Counted from the stretch's first letter, positions 1-12,492 are shown. The stretch is 64,000 nt of DNA from Flammula alnicola (GCA_015499995.1 JADNRV010000002.1:1-64000); one strand, 5' to 3'. Notes: generated by a model from the letters alone, not told the origin. Numbers and translations: made by a program.

Positions 1-1842
1 TAATAATGCCGGTAGGACATCACCGCCCCACCGTTCTACAAGGGCAACGAAACGTTCGCAGACATCTAGAATCTGCCGCAAGGTGGAAGTAAGGGTGGGA
101 TTAGTTAACAAACAGCCATCCAGAAGACGGCCAAGATAGTTGGTATGAATCGTGCGGAGTGTTGAAAAATCCAAATGAGAAGCGTTCCCTTGCGGTCCTG
201 TATTTTGAATCGAAGGTTTTAGAGACTGCAGCTCTGTTCGTTGTTTGTCGAGCATGCCCTTCAGCTTCCTGAACTCCACGTCAACGACATCCATCATAAC
301 GTAGCCAAGCAATGTGTCGAGGAACCAGCCCATGTTTTTCACAACTCCCCAACCACATCTCAGCATCTGCACCCGAACCTCCTTGTCTTCAGCTGTTCCT
401 CCTTCTCCAAAGCCCGTCCAACGGCGGCGGGCACGTTGAGAGTTGGACAAGGAAGTCCAGCATGTATGCACATTTGTGTGGGTTTTTCGTAGAGCAGAGA
501 GGAATGAGAATATCGACGAATAGATGGAAAGATCCGCACGATCGAGGAAGAGATCCAGGGGCCACGATAAGTTGTAGGATAAAGAGAGAGTGGTACCAAG
601 AAGAATTGTGTCGAATAAGGTGGTTCCTGGATTAGTGGTCGATGGAGATATAGGAAGTGGACCGTCATTTGTTAGAGAGGGAAGTAATGGTCGCAATGGT
701 CCGCCGGGAAGTACGAAACGCAATCTAGAGAGGTAAGGGTCGTGCTGGGCCGTAGTTCCTAGTGATGCACGAAGTAGTGCAAGATTTAGGTCTTGCTCAC
801 GAATCATTGACGCACTGCCTGGCCGAGAAGTTAAACGCGATACCTTCAGGCGTTCAATTTCACGTATCAGCGACAGGCTAAACTCTCCATTCCGGATGAG
901 AAAGTAATTCGCTCTGAATGAAAGTCGTGTCAAGAGTTCCAAAAGTAGAATGACAAATAATAAGACTCACAATGAATCAACGGCGTCGTCGACATCCTTC
1001 TTTGTCAATACGTTTAGCCAGAGCCATTCCCCCACATTCGTCCTTATTTGTGAAATGACGAGGTCGAATGCATGCTGATCTTCTGGCAGAACGCTTTCTA
1101 GCATAGCAGTATGATCCGTTGACAGATTTTTTGGAAGCTGCTTTTGCCATCTGACGGTTTTAACGGTCGCGATTGCCCGACCGATGTAGGCAATGGAATC
1201 GCGGGATTGGGATGATACACACGATGGTATCGAGCCGTTCATGAGGGATAGATCATCTCCGGCCAATGGATCCACAGGAGATAGCGATCCATGGACGAGA
1301 AACGCGGTCAGTTGTGTTCTCCAGACGCGTTGAACTGCAACCGATATTCTTGAAATGATATCCGCGATGCGATGCACACCAGTTTTTGACCGTGCTACAA
1401 GCAAATCGATCAATGGTCCAGATTTCCATTCTTTCTCTGACTCCAGCTCGCTGACGAGGGCAGCAAGCGCCGCGAGAGGTGCATCCCACTCCGAGAATAT
1501 CGCTCGCACAGCCGACAACGGCACAAATGCGCCGGTTGCGACCAGGGTGGGATCGCGTTTCAGAACCTTAGCCTCCGTTTCTATGACCAGAGATTCATAG
1601 TCTTCCTTGAGAATGTGGGTCAGTGTTGCACAGAGCGCGCAAATGTACCGTGATGGTGAGCGCGACAGGTTGGTGCATGATGCCTTGATTTTTCTGTAAC
1701 GGAAGGCAATTAATCCGAGGGCCTCTAGGGTTTGCTGCTCTCCTGGGTGAAGAAGGGGTGAAATGGCTGCATTCAGGGTATAATCTGTAGGAAACAAGGA
1801 GGAAGAATGACCAGCGAGGATGAGGAGAACCTCAGCGATCAT
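1..1842 (-). CDS. Gamma-tubulin complex component 4 (GCP4) homologue, 3' part outside window
   Basis: Likely subunit of the gamma-tubulin ring complex that nucleates microtubules at the spindle pole body. Exon 1 runs 1842-971 and encodes the N-terminal GRIP1 region; it opens MIAEVLLILAGH, like GCP4 family starts. A 57-nt intron (donor GTGAGT at 970, acceptor CAG ending 914) joins it in frame to exon 2, which stays open to base 1 (about 300 codons). Exon 2 carries GRIP-type stretches: NYFLIRNGEFSLSLI, then LSYNLSWPLDLFL, then MGWFLDTLLGYVMMDVV. The stop lies beyond the left edge, so the gene is partial. Start chosen because it is the first ATG and matches family N-termini. It is divergent from the TBC gene, with 160 bp between start codons. 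Spc97/Spc98 paralogues are the alternative; the N-terminus favours GCP4. Confidence 0.85.
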
Positions 1843-2002
1843 GATAAAAGGGAGGTGTGTGACTGGGACTTGTTGGGAAACACGATCGTCACGGGCATGG
1901 CTTTCGGGATGTCACAGCATATTAGCGGCATGGCTACCGTCGACTCTGATAGGGCAGCGCCGACTCCGAACACCGTTGTCTACAACCCTATCCACAACCT
2001 CC

Positions 2003-4323
2003 ATGACCTCTGCACAAGATTCTCTGCCCAATTCCCATATTCCTACTCCTCTTCAACTGCCAGACTTCGACGAAGATGACGCTTTCGACGTCGGGGACGA
2101 TAACTTGACCGACATGCCCTATGTCTTCTCTCCGGATGCCATCCGTGAAGAGATGTCGAGGAATATGCCGCATCCTGAAGAGACTTGGGGAGACAACGAA
2201 AAAACTGCCTCAACGGGCGGATTCATCAGCGATCATAATACTTCTGTCTCTACACTCGATATCGATGCCAAAGGAACGCCCAACTTCCATCCGACCTCCC
2301 CGCCTTTAGGATCCGAGTCGTTGGACTCGTCTCTTTCGTCTAATTTCTCACAAATATCTCTATCCACGCCTTCCGGTGATCGAACCCCGCCCGAATACCC
2401 TGATCTCGACGACCACGAACACCCGTCTCATAGTGGTCGTAATGGATTATATCCCAACGGTTTTCATGAGCATGAGCAATCCGAGGCTCCCTTTGAAGTC
2501 CCTAAAACGCCGCCTACAGCCCGTACACCTTCTCCGCCTCCACACGACTATAATCTACGAGTACCCAATTCAGCGCCACTTCCTGTGACACCCTTGAGTG
2601 CCCCCGTTGGAGAAACCACGAGTTCGCTGGACAGATCAAGGCCATCGCCGCCGCATTCAGCTTCAGCATCTACTTCCCAAACTGTTCCTTCTTTGTCTCT
2701 CCCTGAAATCTCGTCCGTTCCTGGGAGGTCTCAAGCAGGCACAGGAATACTTCTAACAGAAAAAGATTTTGGGCATAGACCGCATCGCTCCGTCGGCCCA
2801 AGCGCTTTTGAGAAGGTCAGGAGCAAGACGAGACCCACATTCCTACCGCCGAAGCCGCGAGAAGAAGACGAGAAGCATATGGCGGACTGGCAGCACATGA
2901 TGAAGCAGAGCCGTATTGCGGGTAAGTCATTCTTGGATTTACATTAACGAAGGCCGGAAGCCTTATATAATTATTTCATTGTAGCGGAGAAACATCGTAA
3001 GGCTCTTCAGGAACGTCGGCTGGCCCGAGAGAAGGCGATCGATGACACTCTGCACATTTGGGAGAAAGAGATTCTTCCAGACTGGCGAGTAGTGAACAGA
3101 AACGCCCAGCTTCGGAAACTCTGGTGGCGCGGCATCCCGACACAGCTACGTGCCCCTCTATGGGAAAAAGCGGTGGGTAACGAGCTAGCTTTGAGCAAAG
3201 GTAGACGTCAATTGACAGAGAACTGTGTCCCTCTACTCATCATTGTTGAATCTATTCTTCTAATGAATCGACCAATAATTGCAAACGTGACGATTAGATC
3301 ATTACCGCACATGCTTGTCCCGGGCTAAACGCGCGCTTTCGTCTGGTGTATTTCCTCAAGCCTCTCTAGACCTGATGGAACAAGATATCTCAACGACGCT
3401 TCCTACTATACATCTCTTCCATAAAGAAACGGGTCCCATGTACGGCGACCTGAAGGATATGCTCTGTGCATGGGTCGTCTCCCGTAGTGATGAAGGCTTG
3501 GGATACACACTAGGAGCTGCAAAAATCGCGGCCATGCTGTTGATCAACATGCCCGCACAACAAAGCTTCGTCGTCATGCGCAATCTTCTGGAACGACATT
3601 GTCTGCGAAGCTTCTTCGGTGGTGAACGTTCAAAAGATGATGTTGGTACACCCTATCATTTTCTGGGCGCGTATAGTTCCGTTACTGAATTGAATTGCTC
3701 ATCTCTATAGGTAGAAGCATATTACAGGTGAATATCGGTAACTTCGATGGTGCACAGAAACTCACTTTCTCCCAGAATCTTCGATACCATGCTCGCTGAC
3801 GGGATGCCGAAGAGTACGTGCATGCATTATCTATCCTTTGTTGGAGCTAAATGACGTGCAGTTTACTTCAACTTCAAGCAGCACCAAATTTCTCCGAGCG
3901 CTTATCTGCCTGACTGGGTAGTGCCGCTATTTCTGGATCACCTGCCATTCGAAGCATGCGCTCGTATATGGGACGTGTTGCTACTTGAAGGAGATTCTTT
4001 CCTATATCGAGCGGCTCTTGGGATCCTCGCAGTATTGGAGCCCAGGCTATTCTTTCCGGACGGGCGGGAATTATTAGAGCTGCTCAAGTATGTCCATACT
4101 TATATGCCAAACCTGTGCCACAGAAGCTGACCACCCGACCAGGGGTGAGAATAAAGCCGCCATTGAAGTCGCAAAACGCGAAGGTCGACCACTCAACGGT
4201 GGGAAGTACGAGATTTATGGGGTTGACGAGGAGACTTTGTGGGAGCGAATCGAGAGCATGAACGAGTGGTGGAAGGACAGCACTTGGACGCGATTGATAC
4301 AGCGGGAGCTTCCTGACTTGTAA
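2003..4323 (+). CDS. TBC-domain Rab GTPase-activating protein (TBC1D12/14-like)
   Basis: Predicted Rab GAP acting in membrane traffic. The start at 2003 (MTSAQDSLPNSH) is chosen because the upstream in-frame extension from 1820 is low-complexity and crosses the promoter shared with GCP4. Exons by eye: 2003-2921, 2985-3200, 3298-3641, 3711-3727 (17 nt), 3776-3813, 3862-4087, 4124-4323; all junctions keep frame. The first ~300 residues are acidic, Ser/Pro-rich and probably disordered. The TBC domain starts at LRKLWWRGIPTQLRAPLWE and continues through MEQDISTTLPTIHLF and KIAAMLLINMP to the C-terminus. The typical IxxDxxR arginine-finger position reads MEQDISTT, so the usual Arg is not evident. 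This may mean weak or altered GAP activity, or my alignment may be off. Confidence 0.85.
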
Positions 4324-4881
4324 CCAAAATGACTCATATTTTTGGAGATACCAGCCAGGCCGTCGTTTATCATGAGCCTCAATGCCATTACGGTATGAGT
4401 ATGAGCAGAGCTAGGCAAAGCTGAGTAGACCTGAGTGATTCTAAAGGACACCTTTGGCTGTGCAGTGAAGGGCTAGGCTCTGGCCGAGGCTTATCCAAGT
4501 TTTGTTTGTATATGTCTTGCAAGCGCCTCGGCTGACCTCGATTTTCCTTTTCTGGCAACAAGTTGAACTCGTCCTTGCCCTCGACCTCTCCGAGCTGATG
4601 CACGGCACTCTTGCAATGCGATTAGCACAAGATATTATCCGCTGATGAGTTTCCGAAAAAATTGCCGCTATTGTCGCTTTCCGTTTCTTTCCGCTAGTGT
4701 TATGGTCCAGGGCTACTATGGACGGGCCTTCGAACATTCTGGCTTGACCCTCTCCGAGTATAAAAGTCGCGTACCAAAGGGCCAGTAAGGCATCCAACAA
4801 ACACACCCTTGCCTCAAAACCACCCCAGAAGAGCCTCTCTTCCATACAATTTTCCTCGCTTCTAATCACTACACAAGCGAT
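4324..4881. other. Intergenic region with putative core promoter
   Basis: Holds the 3' flank of the TBC gene and the promoter of the mini-gene starting at 4882. A TATA-like GTATAAAAG lies near 4758, about 120 bp before that ATG, followed by a CA-rich leader typical of fungal 5' UTRs. The open frame on the minus strand here shows no family features. Confidence 0.4.
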
Positions 4882-5150
4882 ATGTACAACCTCATGCTTG
4901 CTCGCAGAAAGGTTAGTCTATTAATAATCTCCGTCCTCATTAAAGACGCCTTTAATTAACGGATCTTTTACAGACCCTCCTTCTCTGGGGTGGACTTGAA
5001 GCTTTGTTGGGCGGTATCGCATGGCAAACCTACAGGAAAAACCCAAGGTACGTAGCTTGAATTTCGGTCTTATTTGGGACTGTTTCTTATTGACATTCTT
5101 TGCGACGTAGTCCTGCTTTCATTCAACTTAAGAATGCCCGAAGAACATGA
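4882..5150 (+). CDS. 47-residue spliced small protein, hypothetical
   Basis: A three-exon mini-gene. MYNLMLARRK is followed by an intron with donor GTTAGT and acceptor TTTTACAG. Exon 2 encodes TLLLWGGLEALLGGIAWQTY and ends at a GTACGT donor; after ACGTAG, exon 3 ends in a TGA at 5148-5150. Both junctions keep frame and have strong splice signals. The product has one hydrophobic stretch at about residues 11-29 flanked by basic residues, which fits a small single-pass membrane or mitochondrial inner-membrane protein. A TATA-like box and a pyrimidine/CA-rich leader precede it, and AATAAAG lies downstream near 5273. I recognise no family. The gene could instead be a transcribed non-coding locus. 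Confidence 0.5.
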
Positions 5151-5451
5151 CTGAATTTGACGACCACTTAAAGTCTCATACCCGACCGGACATCCTACAT
5201 ATATGGCTGGATGTAGAAATTATTAAAGGAGACTGTACTATAATCGCACTGGCATTCTAGCCTCCGGAACGCAATAAAGAATATCAATTGTAACATTTGA
5301 ATCTCTTGCAACTCTTACTCCTCGAACCTGGACAATATCAAAACTATTCAAACGCGTCCATTAAAGGCACTAGCTAAGTCCTCTAAAAATGTCCGGCGGT
5401 ACTAACTGAAGGTAAAATAAAGTCCATACAGGCAGGCATCGGAAATCGTCT
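5151..5451. other. Intergenic, convergent 3' flanks
   Basis: Between the stop of the mini-gene and the stop of the acyltransferase-like gene. AT-rich; AATAAAGAATATC near 5273 could serve polyadenylation. No coding signal. Confidence 0.5.
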
Positions 5452-7438
5452 CTACTTTGGTACCAGAAATTCGTTAACAGTGTCAATCACATTCTTCCAA
5501 AATCGCTTGACAGTATCTTCCTCGAAACCATTCTCATCGTATCCGAAGCTAACCCAGAGCTTCTCGGCGAAGGTGTATCCGAACAACAGCATACCACCCG
5601 AACGTTGTCGACATCCAGTCGTCAAAGTATGAAACTTGATGTCTGGAAAGGTGGGATGCTTGTAAATTCCGTCCAGGTTTCCCAGAAGTGAGAGCCCTAT
5701 GAGAGCTTTGGAAGCAATTTTTGGTTTGGAAGGGGCAATAGACGTAGTTGCAGGAGGAGGGGTGTTGTTGATGATGATTCCGGCGGCTAAAATGTCGTCC
5801 TCCTTTGCCCATACCCTCGCGCGTGCCCCTCGCTCGTTTGCCATTTCACGGCAGCGCGAGACGCCCATCAGACTCTTGGCTGCCTTGGCGCTTTGTATTT
5901 TTGCAGAGCGTGCCCGATGCCAAAATGTGCTGGTCGCATCTCCTGATTGAGGAAGGAACGTTGGGAGAACGACATTAAAATATCCAATAGCAAGGAACCA
6001 GTACGAGTCGTTCAACCGCTTGTCTGCCATTAGATTTGGGCGCATGTTTAGGGCAGAATATATCATCCTGTATTAAAAAGAGGTCAGTTGTACAAATAGG
6101 ACGAGCCAAAGAAAGGAGGGCATTGACGTACGTTGGTAATTCCCAGCCTTGGGAATGTGTCCTTGCCCATGCAATGTTGCATATCGCGAAAAGTGCAGCA
6201 GAAATAGACACCCCGCGGCCTTTACAGTTCTTGAGGATTAATTTTGTGGTGTCACGATCCAGGGAAATCGTCGGAACCACAGTTTGTCGAGAGCCTCCTG
6301 ATCGCCGCGGGAAGCTATGCCCTCCCTGGTATGCGCCTTAAGAATAGTACGGTGACTGGATAATCATCAAGACTTACAATTAACTTCTGCTGACTTAAAT
6401 TAAAATCTACGTGAGATGCCAACTGGGCGAATCGTCCAGACGGAGCGGGGGGTAACCTGTCTTCCATTGCCGAGGGCAAACCTGGGGACTACACAAGTCG
6501 AGTTAAACAAGGTATTTCTCGTTTAATAAATACGAAGATTACCGTTTCCTTCGAGCTCGAGCACCTTTCCGACCATTCGACTGACAGTTTATCTGCGAGG
6601 CTGTCTTGATCCAAAGTACTGCCAAGAAGTCCAAAGAAATCATTTGCGAATTGATGGAGCGCCATGCCGTCGCCTAGAAAGTGTGTGGCGCAAATTAGGA
6701 AATCGTAATTTTGATCCGCTCCTTCGCTCAGTTCGCTTTTGGAAACTATAAGGTATGAGAGACAGTCGTTGCTCAACGTGCGCGGGCCATTGAGGTACCC
6801 GTCAATGAGCTCTGTTTATAGTCTGAATTTAGAAGCACCCGAAATATGTTGATATTAACCTTACCATCTTTTGACTGCGAGCCATAATTCAGACATCGGT
6901 TCGCCAGGGATAAAGCCTCATTTGGCGAGAGTGGCGCATCATAACTGAATGGATAATAACATGTGTACACATCATGATGCAAGACCATGAAATTCACGCA
7001 CGCAAAAGAGACATCTTCGTAGGTAGTCATCTTGACTTTCGACGCCAGAAGAGGGTGTCTAATCCGCATAATAGCCCACACAAGGGCTACACGGCGATGT
7101 TCCACCAGGTGCGGAGGTGCGCGGCACCCCAGATGCAAATACCTGGCAAGAGCCTGGATCAGTTCTGGAGCTCCTGTGCGATGGGTTTGGACTCACATAT
7201 CATTTACACCACTTTCCCGAGAAGGCAGGAAGTAAGAAACCTCTGTCTCTCCTAGCTTGCGCTCAGCGTGCGGAGAGAAACGCTTTTTTGAGCGTCCTTC
7301 TGGCGGGGACAAGAAAGTCTGCAAGTTGGCAATGGAATGGAAAGTCGTGCTCGCCGTGCTCGCGTCTTTGTGCACAGGTATAGATATCCCGCCAAATCTA
7401 TCAGAATCCCGCCTTGGCTCTAGAAGTATCGCCGACAT
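5452..7438 (-). CDS. CoA-dependent acyltransferase / condensation-domain superfamily protein
   Basis: About 480 residues after splicing. Exon 1 starts at 7438 (MSAILLEPRRDS) and ends at a GTGAGT donor; exon 2 begins MYLHLGCRAPP using an acceptor AG near 7146. Further exons join in frame: ...SKDELIDGYL..., ...KETSPGLP..., ...QQKLIGGHSF..., ...ELPTMIYSAL..., ending FLVPK at 5452. The HxxxDG active-site motif of the chloramphenicol acetyltransferase/condensation/BAHD fold is present as THFLGDGMALH. This fold moves acyl groups from CoA (or a carrier) to an alcohol or amine; the substrate cannot be told from sequence. No carrier or adenylation domains are nearby, so a stand-alone enzyme is likely. 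Related alcohol O-acetyltransferases are an alternative. The frame is intact across all exons. Confidence 0.75.
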
Positions 7439-8732
7439 TTTTCAGACAGGGCGAAATGGGAGGAACAAGTTGGATGGTAAACGTCGAGGACAAATGGATG
7501 GCCAGGATTTAAATTGCGAGTCTGACAGTATATAAATAGACTTTAGCTTGCAACATAGTCAGAAGCGACCCGGGATAACCGGATGACGAGTTGGAGATAT
7601 TGCGAAGGGAAGGAACGTAATCGAACGTATGTATGAGGGGATTCAGCGCCCAGTAATAATGTCGACACCCGCAAATGACCCTAATGCAAGAAGAACCCGT
7701 CAATTCATTTGGTGAATTAACCCATCTGCATTGCTCAATCTGTCTCTAAAATGTGATCATAATACCGTATTCAAATTTGGCCACCTGGCATTGCAAACTT
7801 GAAGATGGCCATTAAATTGGTATACATCGTGTGCGGTATGTTAATAAGATGAAACATTGACGTCAAGCTTTTTGAGCGGACGCGACCAAGAGCTAAATCC
7901 ACAAACGAGCTCCAACGAGCGGTTCAATTCAAGTCGACTGGCTTTTGAACCACTTATATCACGGCATATTTAACCCGGACGGTCTGGTCCACTCTTGTGC
8001 CATGGCATGGCACTGGCAGACGCCATCCAACATACGTAGAATAAGTAAAGACCAGTCACCTGAGCCTAGAGCTGTTGTCGATTCCAAAGCCCTGTCGATT
8101 TAACTTCAGATCTAACCCTAAAAGATGAGCACCCCAAGGTGTTGATGATATCATGCTGCTACACTGTACCAGCCTCGGTGCTCCCGTCATAAAATTCCTT
8201 CTCCTTATTGCCCTTATAACTCCCCTTGCAGCAGTTTTCAATTCGCCAGTCTGTACCTCGGTCAATATGGGTGAATCGATATCGCCCATTTCCCCCATTG
8301 TTGCAGGCTCCAAACGCATAATTATCACTCGCCGCACACATGTGACATGATGCTAAAGTAAAAAAGACTTTGATTATAATCAAAGATGTTAATCGGTGTT
8401 AAGAAGAACTAGATGTCTGAAGCTGTTTATAATTAGAGATTCGACGCAGTCGGACTCGGAGCTTATGACAGTGGAGTGAGTGATGTTGACAAAGTGCACA
8501 ACACATGCCAACTGAGACATAGATCTATATCTCCGCGTTTTGATAATGTCTACCTCATGGGAGGTGCGAAAAGTAATATGGCTCTTAACATCGATAGTAC
8601 TAAGTAGTTAAATTGAGCATACTAGCAGTTACGAGTTGTCCATAAGTCCATAACATCAGCATTTCTGACGTCCGTTTACCAATCCATTTGATGTGTATAG
8701 AAAGGTCCAATGCTCCTTATTCAAGGAGCGAA
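7439..8732. other. 1.3-kb gap without a convincing gene
   Basis: Contains the upstream flank of the acyltransferase-like gene and the 3' flank of the fucose transporter. On the minus strand at about 8350-8160 a Cys-containing open stretch (SCHMCAASDNYAFGACNN and more) resembles part of a small secreted protein, but it has no credible start and ends in a stop, so I do not call it a gene. The rest is AT-rich with no coding signal. Confidence 0.4.
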
Positions 8733-10164
8733 TTATCTCTTCTCGTCCCTTATATCATCCGCCTTCCCGTTCGTATGCTCCGCAACAGAGGGGTCCATAT
8801 CCTGGGGGATTCCGAATCGAGCGCTCGCCGCGTTGCCCATTTCAACGTCTAGTTGACGCTTGGGAGTCGGCGCGGAAGCCGGGGTCTCGATTGATTTGAT
8901 CCATGTGTACAACCTATGGGATACTAGTCAGAATCAATTCCAGTTAAATAAAGTATTACCAACTCACATCGTCCCCCCTAATATAACCGAAATAGAGACC
9001 ACTCTACTGCTGTAATGCGGATGAAATATTAGTCTCTCGACGCTTTGCAAACATGCCAGAATTTGTACTCACGCAGTCAAGATATCATTGAATATCCAGA
9101 CTCCCAATGCAGTTTGGAGTACAGATCGCGCAGCCTACGTAGAAATTTAGGATCAGCTATAATTTTCCAAGGGAATATGGTGTAGACTCACGCTGGAGAA
9201 CATATGGGTGATTGGACTTGTTATCTTGATACTCAACAACCCTGCGATGCAAAGCAGGAATCCGAATATTCCAGTAACAATAGTTCCCCACAGGAATACA
9301 GCCCAGTTCCAATTATCACTTTGTGCGAGAGAGTAGAGCTTAGATGGCTCGCCTGTCAGAATAACAAAGGGGAGAATTAGGATGGCAGACCCGGCGTTTG
9401 TCCACCACGCTAACTCGATGGTCGAGTTGTTGCAATAAGGCAACGAGTTTTTAATGAGTACTGCATGGAAGGCGATGAAAAGCGACGAAAGCACTCCATA
9501 GAAGAGGGAAAGCGTCGAAGGGATGGCGGTTACAGGAAGCGCCGAATTCGAAGACGGCGCGACTCCCAACATAAATCCCAAAGTCACAATGCCTGCAGCC
9601 ATAAACACCATTCTGGATGGAGTGGACCGAGTATAGCACGAAGAAACAGCAATCGTAAGAGGCAGAACCAGTCCGCGTGCAATCTACATGGAAGTGTTCA
9701 GTCAGCGTGTGGATTCATAACAACTTGATATTACCTGGAAAAAGGAGGCCTCGACGTCTCGAAGACAAAGCGTATTGAAAACAAGTCCAATTATATTGAC
9801 AGAAACCACAGGAATGAGTTTCTTGGCGACCTCCATCTCCAGCTTGGGTATCTTGATTTTGTCTCCATGTACAGCTGCTGAAGCGTGTAAAAGAATCACT
9901 GCGATGAGTACCTGCAGAAGCAAAAACAGGAGAGGGAGATCCGGAGAGCTATTCAAAACTGCCTTGTTCCTGGAGTAAGGAGGTCATTAGACCTCGTGAA
10001 TTGTGAAATATGTATTCGAGAACGCACACGAATACCATCTGAAAATCTATGTTCAGACATATCCAAAAAAGGTTGGTAAGCGTTGAACTCACGATTAACG
10101 CTGACGCCATGTAGAAGGTGACCACACCAACGACCTGGAGTCTCTGTGGATTGAAGACAGTCAT
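8733..10164 (-). CDS. GDP-fucose/nucleotide-sugar transporter (SLC35C1-like)
   Basis: About 360 residues, polytopic, of the drug/metabolite transporter (triose-phosphate/nucleotide-sugar) superfamily. Starts at 10164 (MTVFNPQRLQVVG). Exons join in frame: ...ASALIMVFVNKAVLNSS..., ...VEASFFQIARGLVLP..., ...THMFSSAARSVLQ..., ...ILTASRVVSISV..., ...GGTMLYTWIKS..., and a polar tail ending DDIRDEKR at 8733. SLC35C1-type signatures are GLVFNTLCLRDVEASFFQ, the TLSLFYGVLSSLFIAFHAV segment, and ITSPITHMFSS near the C-terminal membrane helix. About ten hydrophobic segments are visible. It should import GDP-fucose into the Golgi lumen. A fucosyltransferase-like gene lies on the other side of the transposon at 10736-17460, which fits this substrate. 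UDP-galactose or other sugar nucleotides remain possible. Confidence 0.8.
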
Positions 10165-10735
10165 TGTGAGGGCGGAGAGGTGAGGGCGGAGAGGGAGAAA
10201 TCTGAGGGGGGCGTATGTACTTCTTTCTCCTAATTTAAATTACTTGCTCCTTTCGGTTAGACGGAGGCAAAAATACCAAATCGGGCACACTCGATCAATT
10301 GAACCAGTTGCCAAATCAAGGTGGTTTGCGTTGAGTGCTATTGCCGCATTCCTCTGGTCTCGGCACAACCACAACTCGTTCGTCAACGTTTCCCTACACA
10401 TTCATCCCCTCTTTTTCACCCTCCATTCAGATGTAAAATTTCGATCGATTTCGGATTCGGTCCCTTTGCTCTGTAGTTTCCACGAAGTCGACTTAATCGC
10501 AGCATCGATTTTTGTTGGAATATGCCGGAAGTCGTATAAATTGAGGAAGTCATCCTTGCATTATGGCACAGTGCCAGATAGCTGGGGGAGTGACTTCGTT
10601 GGGGCTTTCGTGTCGAGTCAATGCCGGCTCAAAGACGATGACAATTGTGGCACGACGGATCGACAGACATAGGGGAGTCCCGTTGATCACTGAAAAGGAT
10701 TATTAACCGGAACCCCTGGCGCCTAAAATATGACG
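10165..10735. promoter_or_regulatory. Upstream flank of fucose transporter, left half of a split intergenic region
   Basis: No family-like coding signal; one plus-strand frame (10244-10672) is low quality and lies in the promoter of the transporter. Bases 10729-10735 (TATGACG) are the left target-site duplication of the transposon. Together with 17468-17959 this would have formed one ~1.06-kb divergent intergenic region before insertion. Confidence 0.45.
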
Positions 10736-12227
10736 CTCAGTAAATCACAAAAGTCCGGCTGACTCACGTATATGTTCGTTCGGAGTCTGGTTTCTGTATT
10801 TCAGTCATGTATCGGTCAGACGGTTGCAGACTGATTTGATGGCAACATTTTTTCAAATATATGTCCCATTAACGTCTTGTAAAGGTCCGATAATAGTCGT
10901 GTTCTATGGTCAGGTTAGAGTTTGGTAAAAGTAATGAAATCGTCTCGTAGATTGTAATTGTATTCCGTAATGGCCGTACATGTCAAAGTACCATTGATCA
11001 TCGTCTGAACCTTCTCTGTCTTCTACTACAAGCTCATTGCTCTCAATTCCACATTCCTCAGTATGAACATCAGGAAAAGTGGAGAATGGTAATCCGGTCT
11101 GAGCAATGGTAGTGTTGAAAGGCTCGAAACCTACAGTGAATGTTGGACTCGAAGCCTTCAAGAATCGGAAGATGCATCGAAATCTTCTAAGTCAAATGAA
11201 ACTCCGACGCACGTGACCTTGTTGATTGTGGTTGAAGTCGACGTAGTTTGAACTTGAACTTCGTCTCTTTCAACCACCGCCACCACGATGACAACCACGA
11301 AGGCTTGTCCTCATCACTGCGCTGCCCAATGGCAACAAAAAAGAGGTAATGAGCACCCTCGTCACAATCTCGCTGCCCCGTATGCTACCACTAACCCATT
11401 CCAACCCCATTTCGTGCAGGAAACAGAGCTTGAGGCTGTCATCTCGCCCTCGCCCCCTTATTTGAGCAGCACAGGAGCAACTACGCGGCCTATGCAGCCC
11501 CACCCAATCCCGCCGCCACTTCGGACGACCTGTGAGTACGAACGACGACCATGAATGGAAGGGCCACCGGACAGCAGATACATCGCAGAACGGCCCAGCC
11601 CACAAAACACGGTATGTTTTCGGCCACGAGAATCTCTGTATTATGCATACTGATCATTAGTGTTTGAAAGTCCGGTCCGGTCCGGTCTTTTGGCCTCGAG
11701 GCCTTGGACCGAGACCGAGACCGGTCTTTACAGGTTCACAGACTGCAAAAGACCGGACTGAACCGACGTAGACCGGTCCAGAGCGGTCTTATGCGGTCTT
11801 TTGCAGTTACAAGACCGGTCTCAACCAGTTACGGTTCAGACCGGTTACAACTGGTTCAGACCGGTTGTGCATGTAGTTAATGATGTAGTACTTAGATAAA
11901 GGCAGCGTATAAAGAAACAAAGCAATATATTCAGAGCTACTAAATACAAAGTCTATGCTACTGCTATAGATAGTGTGATGTGGATAGTGAATGGTCCACT
12001 CGAAGCTTGTCGCGAAACTCGTCGCGGTCGGTCGTCATCCTGGGTGTGGGCAGCGAGCATGTCGGGGCATTGGGTTGGGGTTGCGGCGCAGGTGCGGGGT
12101 GGGGGCGTGCCGGGCTCTGGGTCGACTGCGAATCGGGTGAGTTTGGTGAATGGGTTGGAGGTCTCGCTCATCGGCGAAGGACAGGGCGACTTCGGTGCCA
12201 CTGGCGTCGAAAGTCGAAGCCAAACCA

Positions 12228-12385
12228 CCTCCGTCTCGCTTTTGCACACGAGGGAGGTGGAGAGGTAGTGGCGGCGTCGAATGTCGCTACGACACCACCT
12301 TCGTCTCGCTCTTGCATACGAGGGAGGTGGTGGTAGATAGGGCAATCCAGGACCGGCTCGTTCTTGCACACGAGGGAGGCAGTAA
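12228..12385 (-). repeat. Degenerate tandem repeat inside hAT element A
   Basis: Three spaced copies of a block containing GCACACGAGGGAGG (or GCATACGAGGGAGG) at about 12243, 12313 and 12366, with partly shared flanks (ACCACCTCCGTCTCGCT and ACCACCTTCGTCTCGCT). They lie in the 1.36-kb stretch between the transposase stop and the left hAT end. The minus strand across 12370-11960 has a Pro-rich open frame (SETSNPFTKLTRFAVDPEP) that might be a second small hAT-borne gene or captured host sequence. Confidence 0.5.
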
Positions 12386-12450
12386 TGAGCGTCATCTACA
12401 ACCTGCCGAAAGGTAGGTTAGTAGATGTTTGAATAAGTAAAAGAAAAAAA

Positions 12451-12492
12451 CAAACGCGCACGCGATAACAACTGTTATCGCGATCGCGTTTG
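12451..12492. repeat. Compound inverted repeat in hAT element A
   Basis: Perfect 10-bp stem CGCGATAACA (12461-12470) / TGTTATCGCG (12473-12482) with a 2-nt loop, enclosed by a second pair CAAACGCG (12451-12458) / CGCGTTTG (12485-12492). Confidence 0.7.

Noticed and set aside
1820..2002. N-terminal extension of the TBC protein
   Set aside because: Low-complexity, overlaps the GCP4 promoter and start; the ATG at 2003 gives a plain acidic N-terminus.
4441..4869. 142-aa minus-strand ORF
   Set aside because: Covers the promoter and leader of the mini-gene; no family features.
8056..8383. Overlapping frames, one Cys-rich and secreted-looking
   Set aside because: Three frames compete, none has a credible start with a signal peptide, and no splice model gives a family match.
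10244..10672. 142-aa plus-strand ORF upstream of the fucose transporter
   Set aside because: Lies in a promoter region, no family features, ordinary for chance ORFs.
10910..11161. 83-aa ORF repeated exactly at 30933-31184
   Set aside because: Identical only because it lies inside the duplicated transposon; not a transposase and not a host gene.
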